Notes: generated from the sequence alone by a model not told the origin. A stretch of 7,189 bases of DNA from an uncultured Alphaproteobacteria bacterium (GCA_913056245.1 CAJXME010000056.1:1-7189), one strand, 5' to 3'. Shown: positions 1 through 6,546, counted from the stretch's first letter. Numbers and translations are program-made.

Positions 1-278
1 GGAGGTACGTACATCATTAGATCCGCATCCTTGGAGTAGTAGGTGCTGGCTCCATTGGTCACGAGGCACTTGTACTTGCCCTCCTCGGCTTCAGTAATGG
101 CAGTGATGTTGAAGGTTGCAGAGGTCGCTCCCTCGACATTGCTCCACTTACGGGACTTGGCATCGTACTTGACCCATTGGTAGGATAGGGTGCCTCCTCC
201 AGATGCGTTGACTGTGAGGCTGCCTGCCTCACCAGAAACAATACCTGCATCTACCGGGTTGGCATCGATCTTCACCGG
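1..278 (-). CDS. Immunoglobulin-like domain fragment, apparently foreign to the contig
   Basis: Read on the minus strand in the frame that runs off the left edge, about 90 residues form one Ig-like (I-set type) domain. It begins near PVKIDANPVDAG, has the core tryptophan in LSYQW, the bacterial-style stretch EGATSATFNITAI, and the Tyr-x-Cys strand GKYKCLVTN. The first core cysteine of a classical Ig fold is absent (LTVNA at that place), as is common in bacterial Ig-like repeats. Such repeats sit in large secreted or surface proteins, for example of Firmicutes, Bacteroidetes or Verrucomicrobia. No start codon or signal peptide belongs to the domain: the frame simply runs on into antisense of the next gene. 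All seven lysines are AAG and all six tyrosines TAC, whereas the neighbouring genes use AAA and TAT freely. I therefore infer that the fragment derives from another organism or locus. The parent protein is unknown. Confidence 0.75.
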
Positions 279-290
279 TTCAATGACCGA
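265..290. other. Probable chimeric junction
   Basis: Recognisable Ig-like coding (minus strand) continues to about 278, and recognisable deacetylase coding (plus strand) starts at about 274. The two homologies therefore meet within a few bases, and neither gene has its other part. The sequence ACCGGTT occurs at 274-280 and again at 292-298, so a short shared word at the join is possible but not shown. An abrupt change of gene, strand and codon usage at one end of the sequence is typical of a misassembly or chimeric clone. A genuine recombination breakpoint is the alternative. Confidence 0.65.
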
Positions 291-618
291 AACCGGTTGC
301 GGGAATATCCATAACGCCCCCATGCGATCGGGTGATGATGGCCCTGCTGTGATTGCCGCTTGGCAAGATTATCTCTTGCCGAAAGTCAAAGCCGCGAAAC
401 CTGAATTGATCATCCTTTCCGCTGGGTTTGACGCCCATGAAGATGATCCGCTGGCTTCGTTACGCTTGCAAGCGGAAGATTTCGCAACCCTCACCACCAT
501 GATCAGGCACTTGGCGGAAGACGTCGCCGATGGCCGCCTCGTATCGCTATTGGAAGGCGGGTATGATTTGGCGGCCTTGAAGGCTTCGGTGACCGCCCAT
601 CTCAACGCCATGAGGTGA
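274..618 (+). pseudogene. Histone deacetylase family protein, C-terminal third only
   Basis: About 114 residues match the end of the bacterial HDAC / acetylpolyamine amidohydrolase / AcuC family, zinc hydrolases that remove acyl groups from lysine or polyamine amines. Visible in order are TGSMTETGCGNIHNAPM, which is the loop following the usual PGTG; LSAGFDAHEDDPLASL, where the Asp of GFDAH is the family's third zinc ligand; and LEGGYDL, holding the transition-state tyrosine. Family members are usually about 300-370 residues. The N-terminal two thirds, including the HH pair and the DxH zinc ligands, are missing because the sequence changes to unrelated DNA near position 275. As present, the fragment cannot be catalytic. 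The intact gene probably exists in the source genome, so the break is more likely a chimera than a natural pseudogene. It ends ATG AGG TGA, 13 bp from the convergent CoA-transferase gene. The substrate cannot be told from this part. Confidence 0.85.
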
Positions 619-631
619 TCATTATTGGGCG

Positions 632-1843
632 TTAATCGTCATCGGCGTCATCGCCTAGCCAATCGTTCAAGATCGCGTCGTTATGCTCGCCGCATTTAGG
701 GGGCGGCTGGCGATAACTCACCGGCGTTTTGGAAAATTTAAGCGGATTGCCAATCAGATCAATTTTTCCAGACGCCGCGTCAGGATATTCCATGGAAATT
801 TTCATCTCACGCGCCGCCACTTGATCCGTCGCGAAGACATCGCCAAGGTCATTCACCGGCCCTGCGGGAACACCGCGGCTTTCGCAATGGCGCAATAAAT
901 CATCACGCTTAAAGGATTTGATCAATTCTTCAAGGATCGGCAACAGCACGTCTTTATGCTTGAGCCGAAGGGGATTGGTGGTAAACCGATCATCACGTGC
1001 CAAGTCAGGCGCGCCCAAAATATCAACAAAAGCCGCGAATTGCGTATCATTCCCCACCGCGATAATGATGAAGCCATCACCCGTCGGAAACACCTGATAC
1101 GGCACAATATTGGGGTGACCATTGCCTGACGATTTTGGCACTTTGCCGCTCAGCAAATGATTAACCCCTTGATTGGCCAACCACGAGACTTGCGTATCCA
1201 CCAAGGCCAAATCGATATATTGGCCTTCGCCGGTTAAATCGCGATGCCGAAGCGCGGCCAAGATGCCCGTTGTGGCGTACATCCCCGTCATGATATCGGC
1301 AATCGCCACCCCAACCTTATAGGGTTCTCCATCCACGGGCCCAGTCAGCGACATGATCCCGCCATAGCCCTGCACCATGATATCGTAACCCGCGCGGTGA
1401 GCGTTAGGCCCGGTTTGCCCAAAGCCTGTGATCGAACAATAAATCAGGCGCGGGTTAATTGCGGCCAAATCATCATAGCCGAGGCCATATTTTTTCAGCC
1501 CATCCTTTTTGAAATTTTCAATGAAGATATCGGCTTTAGCCGCCAATTTGCGCAAGGTTTCCGCGCCTTCCGCGCTGGTGATATCTATCGCCAATGACCG
1601 CTTATTGCGATTGGCGGATAGGTAATAGCCGCTTTCGCTGGTGGGGTTGCCGTCTTTGCCCTCAACATAAGGCGGCCCCCAAAATCGCGTGTCATCGCCC
1701 GCGCCGGGGCGTTCAATTTTAATCACGTCAGCACCAAGATCGCCCATCAATTGCGTCGCGGTGGGGCCCGCCAAAATGCGGCTTAAATCAAGAACACGAA
1801 GCCCATCTAATGGGCCTTTGGGGGTGGATGATGACGGCGACAT
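632..1843 (-). CDS. Family III CoA-transferase (CaiB/BaiF), glutarate CoA-transferase-like
   Basis: The 403-residue product is a full-length family III CoA-transferase, a cytoplasmic, usually intertwined-dimer enzyme that moves CoA between carboxylic acids. The N-terminal hallmark LDGLRVLDLSRILAGP is at residues 12-27, followed by LGADVIKIERPGAGDDTR (36-53), the family motif NRNKRSLAID (78-87) and GYD at 152-154, whose Asp154 aligns with the catalytic aspartate of formyl-CoA transferase. The stretches GDDTRFWGPPYV, YCSITGFGQTGP and NIVPYQVFPTGDGF recall mitochondrial succinyl-CoA:glutarate CoA-transferase (SUGCT) more than Frc or CaiB, so a dicarboxylate acceptor is plausible. The true substrate is inference. 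The C-terminus is acidic (GDDADDD). The ATG at 1843 has AAAGGG seven bases upstream on the minus strand. It lies 45 bp downstream of the exporter gene on the same strand and could be co-transcribed with it; its 3' end converges on the deacetylase remnant. Confidence 0.9.
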   Translation of the reverse strand: MSPSSSTPKGPLDGLRVLDLSRILAGPTATQLMGDLGADVIKIERPGAGDDTRFWGPPYVEGKDGNPTSESGYYLSANRNKRSLAIDITSAEGAETLRKLAAKADIFIENFKKDGLKKYGLGYDDLAAINPRLIYCSITGFGQTGPNAHRAGYDIMVQGYGGIMSLTGPVDGEPYKVGVAIADIMTGMYATTGILAALRHRDLTGEGQYIDLALVDTQVSWLANQGVNHLLSGKVPKSSGNGHPNIVPYQVFPTGDGFIIIAVGNDTQFAAFVDILGAPDLARDDRFTTNPLRLKHKDVLLPILEELIKSFKRDDLLRHCESRGVPAGPVNDLGDVFATDQVAAREMKISMEYPDAASGKIDLIGNPLKFSKTPVSYRQPPPKCGEHNDAILNDWLGDDADDD

Positions 1844-1862
1844 GCCAAGACCCTTTCACTAT

Positions 1863-1884
1863 AGGAAGGTTAGAGGAAGGTTAG
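1863..1884. repeat. Perfect 11-bp tandem duplication in intergenic spacer
   Basis: The unit AGGAAGGTTAG occurs twice head to tail (1863-1873 and 1874-1884), filling half of the 45-bp spacer between the exporter stop and the CoA-transferase start. It lies just upstream of the AAAGGG ribosome-binding site used by the CoA-transferase. It may be a slippage product or a small direct-repeat binding site; nothing in the sequence decides between them. Confidence 0.85.
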
Positions 1885-1888
1885 TTTA

Positions 1889-2509
1889 TCATGCCCGAAA
1901 GGCGGCTATGATTAATCCTAGCGCGATCCAAAACATGATCAATGCGATTAAAATATCAATTCGGCGCCAAATTTTCGGCGTTCTCAACCATGGGCTTAAG
2001 GCTTTGGCGCCATAACCCAAGCCAAAGAAAAACACAAAACTCGATAAGGTCGCGCCCAGCCCAAATGACCATTTTTGCATCACGGGCAAGGGCGCGGAAA
2101 TGCCGCCCAGCAAAACAATGGTATCCAAATAAACATGAGGGTTGAGCCAAGTCAGCCCCGCGACCATCGACAAAGCCGGCCAGAGCGGTTTTGAGGCGGT
2201 GTCTTCTAGGCTGAGCGCCGCGCCGCCGCGAAAGGCTTCGCGCAGACGCAACCCGCCATAGACGATGAGCCATATCGCGGCGATCAAATAAAGCCAAAAT
2301 TCAAGCCCTTCCCAGCGTCCAAGGAATGCGCCAACCCCTCCCACGCCAAGGGCAATCAACGCCGCATCCGATACCGCGCAAAACAAGCAAATGATGAAGA
2401 CATGGCGGCCATCCAGCCCCGTGCGCAAGACAAAAGCATTCTGCGCGCCGATCGCCATGATCAGGGAAAATCCAAGGCCAAACCCTTGAAAAAATGTCGT
2501 TTCGATCAT
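1889..2509 (-). CDS. argO: LysE/ArgO-family amino-acid exporter
   Basis: The 206-residue inner-membrane protein belongs to the LysE/ArgO (YggA) exporters, which expel basic amino acids, mainly arginine and lysine or the toxic analogue canavanine. About six hydrophobic segments are visible (near residues 5-27, 38-62, 69-87, 110-137, 147-168 and 184-203). The two signature stretches are GAQNAFVLR (21-29) and TWLNPHVYLDT (120-130), the latter nearly identical to E. coli ArgO. Length is close to E. coli ArgO at about 211. I chose the ATG at 2509 because AAGG lies six bases upstream on the minus strand and the hydrophobic N-terminus then begins at once; an upstream ATG at 2542 would add an unlikely polar extension. 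It diverges from the TPR gene, so about 75 bp holds both 5' regions. No lysG/argP-type regulator is adjacent. The exact substrate is inferred from family. Confidence 0.85.
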   Translation of the reverse strand: MIETTFFQGFGLGFSLIMAIGAQNAFVLRTGLDGRHVFIICLFCAVSDAALIALGVGGVGAFLGRWEGLEFWLYLIAAIWLIVYGGLRLREAFRGGAALSLEDTASKPLWPALSMVAGLTWLNPHVYLDTIVLLGGISAPLPVMQKWSFGLGATLSSFVFFFGLGYGAKALSPWLRTPKIWRRIDILIALIMFWIALGLIIAAFRA

Positions 2510-2583
2510 GGCTGGCCTTCTGTTGGAGGGGGAATCTCGCAAAAGAACCTTGCGGAAATCCCATCGCGGCTTACGTTGATATT

Positions 2584-3180
2584 ATGGATAGCATGTTCAG
2601 TCATTTTCGCAAACGGTCAACCCCATTGATCACCGCCATCGTCATGGTTGTGATGAGCCTTGGCCTCAACACCACCGCCATGGCCGCCAGCCGATATGGT
2701 GAGGAATTGGACCGTTTATTCACCCAATTGGCGGCGGCGGAAAACCTAGAGAAGGCCGAGCAAACCATCACGAGAATCTGGCAACTTTGGACAACGGACA
2801 CCACCGATTCCACCAATATTCGATTGATGCGGCGCGGCATTGGATACATGGAATCCGGCCAATTGCGCGAAGCCGAAGCCATCTTTAGCCAGATCATCAA
2901 CCGCGATAACGAATTTTCGGAGGCGTGGAACAAACGCGCCACGGTGCGCTTTATGCTGAACGATATGAACGGATCGGTTCAAGACATCGCCCAAACCTTG
3001 AAACGCGAGCCGCGCCATTTCGGCGCTTTAAGCGGATTGGGCATGATCCACACCCTCGACGGCAATTTCAAATCCGCCATCGCGATTTATGAGCAAATCC
3101 TGACCATCCACCCCCTCAACCCTGAGGCTGCTCGCGTGATCCCAGAATTAAAATTGAAGTTACGCGGCGATCCGGCATAA
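2584..3180 (+). CDS. Secreted tetratricopeptide-repeat protein
   Basis: The 198-residue product has a Sec signal peptide: a basic start (HFRKRS), a hydrophobic core around residues 14-29, and an AMA cleavage site at 32-34 before ASRYGEE. The mature part is therefore probably periplasmic. After a helical lead (residues 36-75, with RIWQLWTT) come three TPR-like helical pairs near 78-111, 112-145 and 146-179, including WNKRATVRFMLND and HFGALSGLGMIHTLDGNF. Similar small secreted TPR proteins are common in alphaproteobacteria, and as far as I know they have no assigned role; the repeats imply protein binding. There is no lipobox cysteine. The start is uncertain: ATG 2584 and ATG 2593 are both possible, with a weak GGA ahead of the second, and either preserves the signal peptide. 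An ATG at 2494 would add about 30 polar residues before it and is unlikely. The ureohydrolase follows after about 34 bp on the same strand. Confidence 0.85.
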   Translation: MDSMFSHFRKRSTPLITAIVMVVMSLGLNTTAMAASRYGEELDRLFTQLAAAENLEKAEQTITRIWQLWTTDTTDSTNIRLMRRGIGYMESGQLREAEAIFSQIINRDNEFSEAWNKRATVRFMLNDMNGSVQDIAQTLKREPRHFGALSGLGMIHTLDGNFKSAIAIYEQILTIHPLNPEAARVIPELKLKLRGDPA

Positions 3181-3183
3181 TCA

Positions 3184-3207
3184 TCCTGACAATTGTTACG
3201 TTCAGGA
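3184..3207 (+). repeat. Inverted repeat overlapping a ribosome-binding site
   Basis: TCCTGA at 3184-3189 and TCAGGA at 3202-3207 form a 6-bp perfect stem with a 12-base loop. The right arm contains most of the AGGAG that serves the ureohydrolase, so the hairpin could mask it in the mRNA. The stem is short and may be chance. Confidence 0.35.
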
Positions 3208-3208
3208 G
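3204..3208 (+). promoter_or_regulatory. Shine-Dalgarno site that sets the ureohydrolase start
   Basis: AGGAG ends three bases before the ATG at 3212 but six bases before the ATG at 3215. The normal spacing favours the second ATG, so the protein most likely begins MSKAPSMGN rather than MMSKAPSMGN. Confidence 0.7.
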
Positions 3209-3214
3209 TGGATG

Positions 3215-4210
3215 ATGAGCAAAGCGCCAAGCATGGGCAATCTTTTTGGGGGTTCCGATTTTGATCAGGATAAGGGTTGGCTCAATATGCCGCGAGGGGA
3301 AATTGACGCCCTCAGCGCCATCGATATCGCCGTTCTTGGCATTGGCTGCGCCACCCCCTATCCCGTGGGGTCTTATTGCATGGACGCCCCGGACGCGATC
3401 CGTTCGGCGCGGTCTTGGCCGAGCATCCTTGAGCAGCATGATTTTGATCTTTATGGCTTATCGCCTTCAAAGGGGATTTTGCCCGATGGCGTGACCGCGG
3501 CTGATCTGGGCAATCTGCCGGTGGTCGATCATGCGGATGCGAAGGTCACCGCCAATAATCGCGCGGCGATTGAAGCCGCCATTAAAGCCATCCTTGATCA
3601 AGACGCTGTCCCTTTTGTTTTTGGCGGCGATGATTCCGTGCCGATCCCTGTCTTAGCGGCATATGGTGAGGCCAAAGCGCCGATTTCCATTCTTCAAATT
3701 GACGCGCATATCGATTGGCGCAATGAGGTCAATGGCGAAAACAATGGCCTGTCCAGCAATATGCGCCGCGCCAGCGAAATGGATCATATCGGCAAAATTG
3801 TCCAATTGGGCGCAAGAGGGATCGGCTCGGCCCGATCCACCGACCTGCAAGACGCGCTTGATTATGGGGTTTCATTTCACACCACGCGGATGTTGAAAGA
3901 CGATGGCGGGATTGACCGCGCGCTCGCTGACCTGCCCCAAGACACCCCCGTCTATATCGCCCTTGATATCGATTGCCTTGACCCCGTGGTGATGCCCGCG
4001 GTGATCGGCGCGGCTCAAGGCGGTCTCTTCTACGATCACTTGGTGGCTATTTTTGAAGGCGTGGCGAAACGGGCGCCGATTGTGGGCTTTAATCTGGTGG
4101 AATTGATGCCCGCGCGCGATGTCAATAATCAAGGGGCGTTGATGGCGTCACGGGTGGCGATTTCGATGCTGGGGCTGATCGCCAAACAACGGGCAGGGCT
4201 GACCATCTGA
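3215..4210 (+). CDS. Agmatinase/arginase-family ureohydrolase with GGDD metal motif
   Basis: The 331-residue product is a ureohydrolase, a Mn-dependent cytoplasmic enzyme class that splits guanidino compounds to urea plus an amine. Numbered from the second ATG, the metal motifs are GGDDSVPIP (137-145), DAHIDWR (163-169, with Asp163, His165 and Asp167) and LDIDCLDP (250-257, with Asp251 and Asp253). The first motif in arginase and E. coli SpeB is GGDHS, where His binds one manganese; here Asp140 stands in its place. Residues 181-189 (SNMRRASEM) replace the substrate-loop region of typical agmatinases. I recall a bacterial subgroup sharing GGDDSVPIP and RRASEM, so this is probably a coherent subfamily rather than a dead enzyme. 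Agmatine, another guanidino acid or guanidine are all possible substrates. It follows the TPR gene and overlaps the next small gene by one base, suggesting translational coupling. The nearby exporter makes an arginine link tempting but unproven. Confidence 0.88.
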   Translation: MSKAPSMGNLFGGSDFDQDKGWLNMPRGEIDALSAIDIAVLGIGCATPYPVGSYCMDAPDAIRSARSWPSILEQHDFDLYGLSPSKGILPDGVTAADLGNLPVVDHADAKVTANNRAAIEAAIKAILDQDAVPFVFGGDDSVPIPVLAAYGEAKAPISILQIDAHIDWRNEVNGENNGLSSNMRRASEMDHIGKIVQLGARGIGSARSTDLQDALDYGVSFHTTRMLKDDGGIDRALADLPQDTPVYIALDIDCLDPVVMPAVIGAAQGGLFYDHLVAIFEGVAKRAPIVGFNLVELMPARDVNNQGALMASRVAISMLGLIAKQRAGLTI

Positions 4211-4392
4211 TGCTGATCCGATTGCTGATCATTGTTATTATTGCGGCGGTGGTTTTCTACCTCATGCGCCGGTATTTGCCGCAGGTCAAAGGGCAAGGTC
4301 AACGTGTCTTGCCCCTGTTGTTAAGCCCTGCGATATTTCCGTTGCTCAAACGCGCCGCGATGTTGCTCATCCGCCTTTTCTTACGGCGATAA
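4210..4392 (+). CDS. Small hydrophobic membrane protein
   Basis: The 60-residue product is not one I recognise. Its N-terminus (residues 2-19, LIRLLIIVIIAAVVFYLM) is a clear membrane span followed by RRYLPQ. A second hydrophobic stretch runs through LPLLLSPAIFPLLKRAAMLLIRLF (about 34-58) and ends with two arginines. Net charge is strongly positive. Its ATG shares the A of the preceding TGA (stop-start TGATG), the usual sign of translational coupling with the ureohydrolase, which supports it as a real gene despite its size. No function can be assigned; a small accessory membrane protein is all the sequence allows. Confidence 0.6.
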   Translation: MLIRLLIIVIIAAVVFYLMRRYLPQVKGQGQRVLPLLLSPAIFPLLKRAAMLLIRLFLRR

Positions 4393-4410
4393 CAGCCCTT
4401 GAAGATCGCG

Positions 4411-4436
4411 TCTTGATCACCATCTATGGATCAAGA
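4411..4436 (+). repeat. 8-bp inverted repeat upstream of glutaredoxin
   Basis: TCTTGATC (4411-4418) and GATCAAGA (4429-4436) are perfect inverse complements around a 10-base loop. There is no T-run after it, so it does not look like a terminator. It lies 40-65 bases ahead of the preferred glutaredoxin start. The word ATCAAGAGA, whose start overlaps the right arm (4430-4438), recurs at 4457-4465. Confidence 0.7.
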
Positions 4437-4446
4437 GATTAATCTC
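4435..4446 (+). repeat. 12-bp perfect palindrome upstream of glutaredoxin
   Basis: GAGATTAATCTC is its own reverse complement and overlaps the right arm of the adjacent inverted repeat by two bases. A dyad of this kind in a short 5' region is a candidate dimeric regulator site. No regulator is identifiable from the window. Confidence 0.6.
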
Positions 4447-4476
4447 ATCTCAACCCATCAAGAGACAGGCATCACC

Positions 4477-4737
4477 ATGACGGCCAAAGTTGAAATCTAC
4501 ACCAGTTCCCTTTGCGGCTATTGCTCAGCGGCGAAACGGCTTTTGCAGTCGAAAGGGATTGCCTTTGATGAAATTGATGTGACGTTTGACAGCGACACCC
4601 GCGCCCTGATGACGGAGCGCACCGGCGGGAAAACTTCCGTGCCGCAAATTTTCGTCAATGGCGTTGGGATTGGCGGCTGTGATGATCTCTATGCCCTTAA
4701 TCAAAAGGATGGGCTTTCGTCCATCATCAACGCTTAG
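4477..4737 (+). CDS. grxC: Glutaredoxin 3 (GrxC)
   Basis: The 86-residue cytoplasmic protein reduces disulfides and glutathionylated thiols with glutathione. It is a complete glutaredoxin: KVEIYTSSLCGYC with redox cysteines 13 and 16, the cis-proline in SVPQIF (Pro56), and the glutathione-binding GGCDD (67-71) followed by LYAL, as in E. coli GrxC (83 residues). The active site is CGYC rather than the common CPYC; Gly for Pro at this place is known in the thioredoxin fold and tends to alter redox potential. I prefer the ATG at 4477, which gives family length and has AGG seven bases upstream, over the in-frame ATG at 4426, which would add 17 unrelated residues translated from the repeat region. 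It is 84 bp after the small membrane gene and converges on pyrE with 42 bp between stops. Confidence 0.93.
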   Translation: MTAKVEIYTSSLCGYCSAAKRLLQSKGIAFDEIDVTFDSDTRALMTERTGGKTSVPQIFVNGVGIGGCDDLYALNQKDGLSSIINA

Positions 4738-4779
4738 CCGCAAGCCTGTTTATTAAAGAAAATCCACTCTTAAGTGATC

Positions 4780-5457
4780 TTACTTGCCGCCATTGGCCTG
4801 TGACCATTCTTTCGGCGATTCCAGATAATCAGCATCCGCGCCCAAGGTGGATTGATCGAACCGGCCTTGCGCCGTCGCTTCCGCCAGCACATCACGCCAA
4901 GTGGTCAAGTAATGCAAGGTCAGGCCATTATCCGCCATGATTTCCCGGGTTTCCGGGAAGATATCATAAAAGAAAACCACAAAAGTATGATCGCAAACCC
5001 CGCCTGCTTTGCGGATAGCCTCAACAAAAGCGATCTTACTGCCGCCATCAGTGGCGAGGTCTTCCACCAGCAAAACGCGATCCCCGTCATTCATCTGGCC
5101 TTCGATCTGGGCATCACGGCCAAAGCCTTTTGGCTTTTTGCGGATATATTGCATCGGCAGGGCCATGCGTTCAGCGAACCAAGCGGCAAAGGGTATGCCT
5201 GCGGTTTCGCCACCCGCGACGCTATCGAAAGCCTCAAAACCCACCTGATCCATCACCGTCGCCACACCGTAATCCATCAGCGCGGAACGGATGCGCGGAA
5301 ACGAAATTAATTTGCGGCAGTCGATATAAACAGGGCTAGCGGCGCCAGAGGTTAAAATAAAAGGCTCTTGCCGAAAATGCACCGCATCAATTTCAAGCAG
5401 CATCCGAGCCGCGCTTCGCGCAATATGGTCACGATCAGGATGGGTGGTGGCAATCAT
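4780..5457 (-). CDS. pyrE: Orotate phosphoribosyltransferase
   Basis: The 225-residue enzyme joins orotate and PRPP to make orotidine 5'-phosphate, the fifth step of de novo UMP synthesis. Visible are the entry segment [18 protein letters not shown] (33-50), [10 protein letters not shown] (82-91), the flexible catalytic loop [17 protein letters not shown] (104-120) with its basic residues, and the PRPP-binding loop [15 protein letters not shown] (127-141), which fits the phosphoribosyltransferase pattern of two acidic residues followed by TxGGS. Length fits the alphaproteobacterial form, slightly longer than E. coli PyrE (213). The ATG at 5457 has AAAGGA about seven bases upstream on the minus strand. 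It lies 31 bp downstream of pyrC on the same strand, so the two are very likely one operon. No strong terminator is seen in the 42 bp after its stop. Confidence 0.95.
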   Translation of the reverse strand: MIATTHPDRDHIARSAARMLLEIDAVHFRQEPFILTSGAASPVYIDCRKLISFPRIRSALMDYGVATVMDQVGFEAFDSVAGGETAGIPFAAWFAERMALPMQYIRKKPKGFGRDAQIEGQMNDGDRVLLVEDLATDGGSKIAFVEAIRKAGGVCDHTFVVFFYDIFPETREIMADNGLTLHYLTTWRDVLAEATAQGRFDQSTLGADADYLESPKEWSQANGGK

Positions 5458-5488
5458 GGGTTAATCCTTTAACAAAACGCCGGAAATG

Positions 5489-6538
5489 TTAATTCACTTT
5501 ATCAACACGCCAGAAGAGGTCAACGCCGGGGTCAAACACCGTCACGGTTTCATCGCCAGCAGCAATAGCATCGGGATAAGCCACGGGCTGATCGCCTTTG
5601 ACCAAATCCATCGTTTGATCGGATGCCGGCAAGCCATAAAAGCGAGGGCCATTCAGGCTGGTAAAGGCCTCGAGGTGAGCCAAAGCACCGTCTTCTTCAA
5701 AAACATGGGCAAGGCATGACATCGTGTTGGGGGCGGTGTAAATCCCCGCACAGCCGCAGGGTTGCAATTTCGCGCTATCGGGATGCGGTGCCGAATCCGT
5801 GCCAAGAAAGACACGCTCAAAACCTGACGTCGCCAATTGCCGCAGGGCCAGCCGATGCTCTTCCCGCTTGGCCACAGGCAAGCAATAGTAATGAGGGCGT
5901 ATCCCCCCCGCCAGAATATGATTGCGATTGATCATCAGGTGATGCGTCGTGATGGTCGCCGCCAGATTCTCAGAACCCACTTTAACATAATCAGCCGCCG
6001 TCTTGGTGGTGATATGCTCCATGACGATTTTCAATTCCGGCAAGCGTTGGCGAAGCGGGTCAAGCACGCGATCGATAAAGACAGCCTCACGATCAAAAAT
6101 GTCAATCTCCGCATCGGTGACCTCGCCATGAACCAATAACGGCAAGCCCAGTTCAGCCATGCGTTCAAGCACCGGTTGCACTTTCATGATATCCCGCACC
6201 CCTGACGCGGAATTGGTGGTCGCCCCCGCGGGATAGAGTTTAACCGCCGTGATGATCCTATCGGCAAAACCTTTGGCCAAATCATCAGGCTCCGTGGTTT
6301 CGGTCAAATACGCCACCATTAATGGCGTGAAATTCATGTCTTGCGGCAGTTGCGCCAAAATACGATCACGATAAGCGGCGACCTCGGCGCTGGTCACAAC
6401 CGGCGGCACCAAATTCGGCATAATGATGCCTCGGCCAAAATGACGGGCGGTGTCGGGCAATACCGCCGCCAGCATCGCGCCATCGCGAAGATGCAAATGC
6501 CAGTCATCGGGTCTTTTGATGGTTAAACGGTCAGTCAC
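5489..6538 (-). CDS. pyrC: Dihydroorotase, class II (PyrC)
   Basis: The enzyme interconverts carbamoyl aspartate and dihydroorotate, the third step of de novo UMP synthesis, at a two-zinc site. Starting at the GTG at 6538 it has 349 residues (E. coli PyrC 348), and every catalytic residue falls two positions before its E. coli counterpart: metal-binding His14 and His16 with Arg18 in HLHLRDG, carboxylated Lys100 in [11 protein letters not shown], His137 in VHGEVT, His175 in EHITTK and catalytic Asp248 in [13 protein letters not shown] lies eight bases before the GTG. An in-frame ATG at 6610 would add 24 residues, but that codon lies inside the terminator hairpin of the upstream gene and the extension has no counterpart. 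pyrE follows 31 bp on. A promoter must lie in the roughly 50 bp after the terminator; TATAGA occurs twice there (minus strand, 6589-6584 and 6583-6578), but no good -35 partner is evident. Confidence 0.95.
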   Translation of the reverse strand: MTDRLTIKRPDDWHLHLRDGAMLAAVLPDTARHFGRGIIMPNLVPPVVTSAEVAAYRDRILAQLPQDMNFTPLMVAYLTETTEPDDLAKGFADRIITAVKLYPAGATTNSASGVRDIMKVQPVLERMAELGLPLLVHGEVTDAEIDIFDREAVFIDRVLDPLRQRLPELKIVMEHITTKTAADYVKVGSENLAATITTHHLMINRNHILAGGIRPHYYCLPVAKREEHRLALRQLATSGFERVFLGTDSAPHPDSAKLQPCGCAGIYTAPNTMSCLAHVFEEDGALAHLEAFTSLNGPRFYGLPASDQTMDLVKGDQPVAYPDAIAAGDETVTVFDPGVDLFWRVDKVN

Positions 6539-6546
6539 GCCAAGAA

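Noticed and set aside
190..273. N-terminal extension of the deacetylase beginning at an ATG at 190
   Set aside because: These 28 codons are antisense to the Ig-like domain and do not resemble any part of the deacetylase family.
2494..2583. Longer N-terminus for the TPR protein from an ATG at 2494
   Set aside because: It would place about 30 polar residues before a good signal peptide and overlap the start of the divergent exporter gene.
1889..4210. A dedicated arginine/agmatine metabolic cluster formed by the exporter and the ureohydrolase
   Set aside because: The genes are divergent, separated by a TPR gene, and lack arginine decarboxylase or a shared regulator, so proximity alone is not enough.
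4757..4775. Possible terminator between the convergent grxC and pyrE genes (CACT/AGTG around CTTA)
   Set aside because: The stem is only four base pairs and the T-rich tail on the minus strand is interrupted, so it is too weak to call.
4942..4959. Seven-bp hairpin TTCCCGG/CCGGGAA with a four-base loop
   Set aside because: It lies inside pyrE, where the similar codons of the FPETRE stretch create it; there is no T-run and no reason to assign a role.
4852..5310. 152-codon open frame on the plus strand
   Set aside because: It lies opposite pyrE, which has all its catalytic motifs; the frame is a by-product of codon bias.
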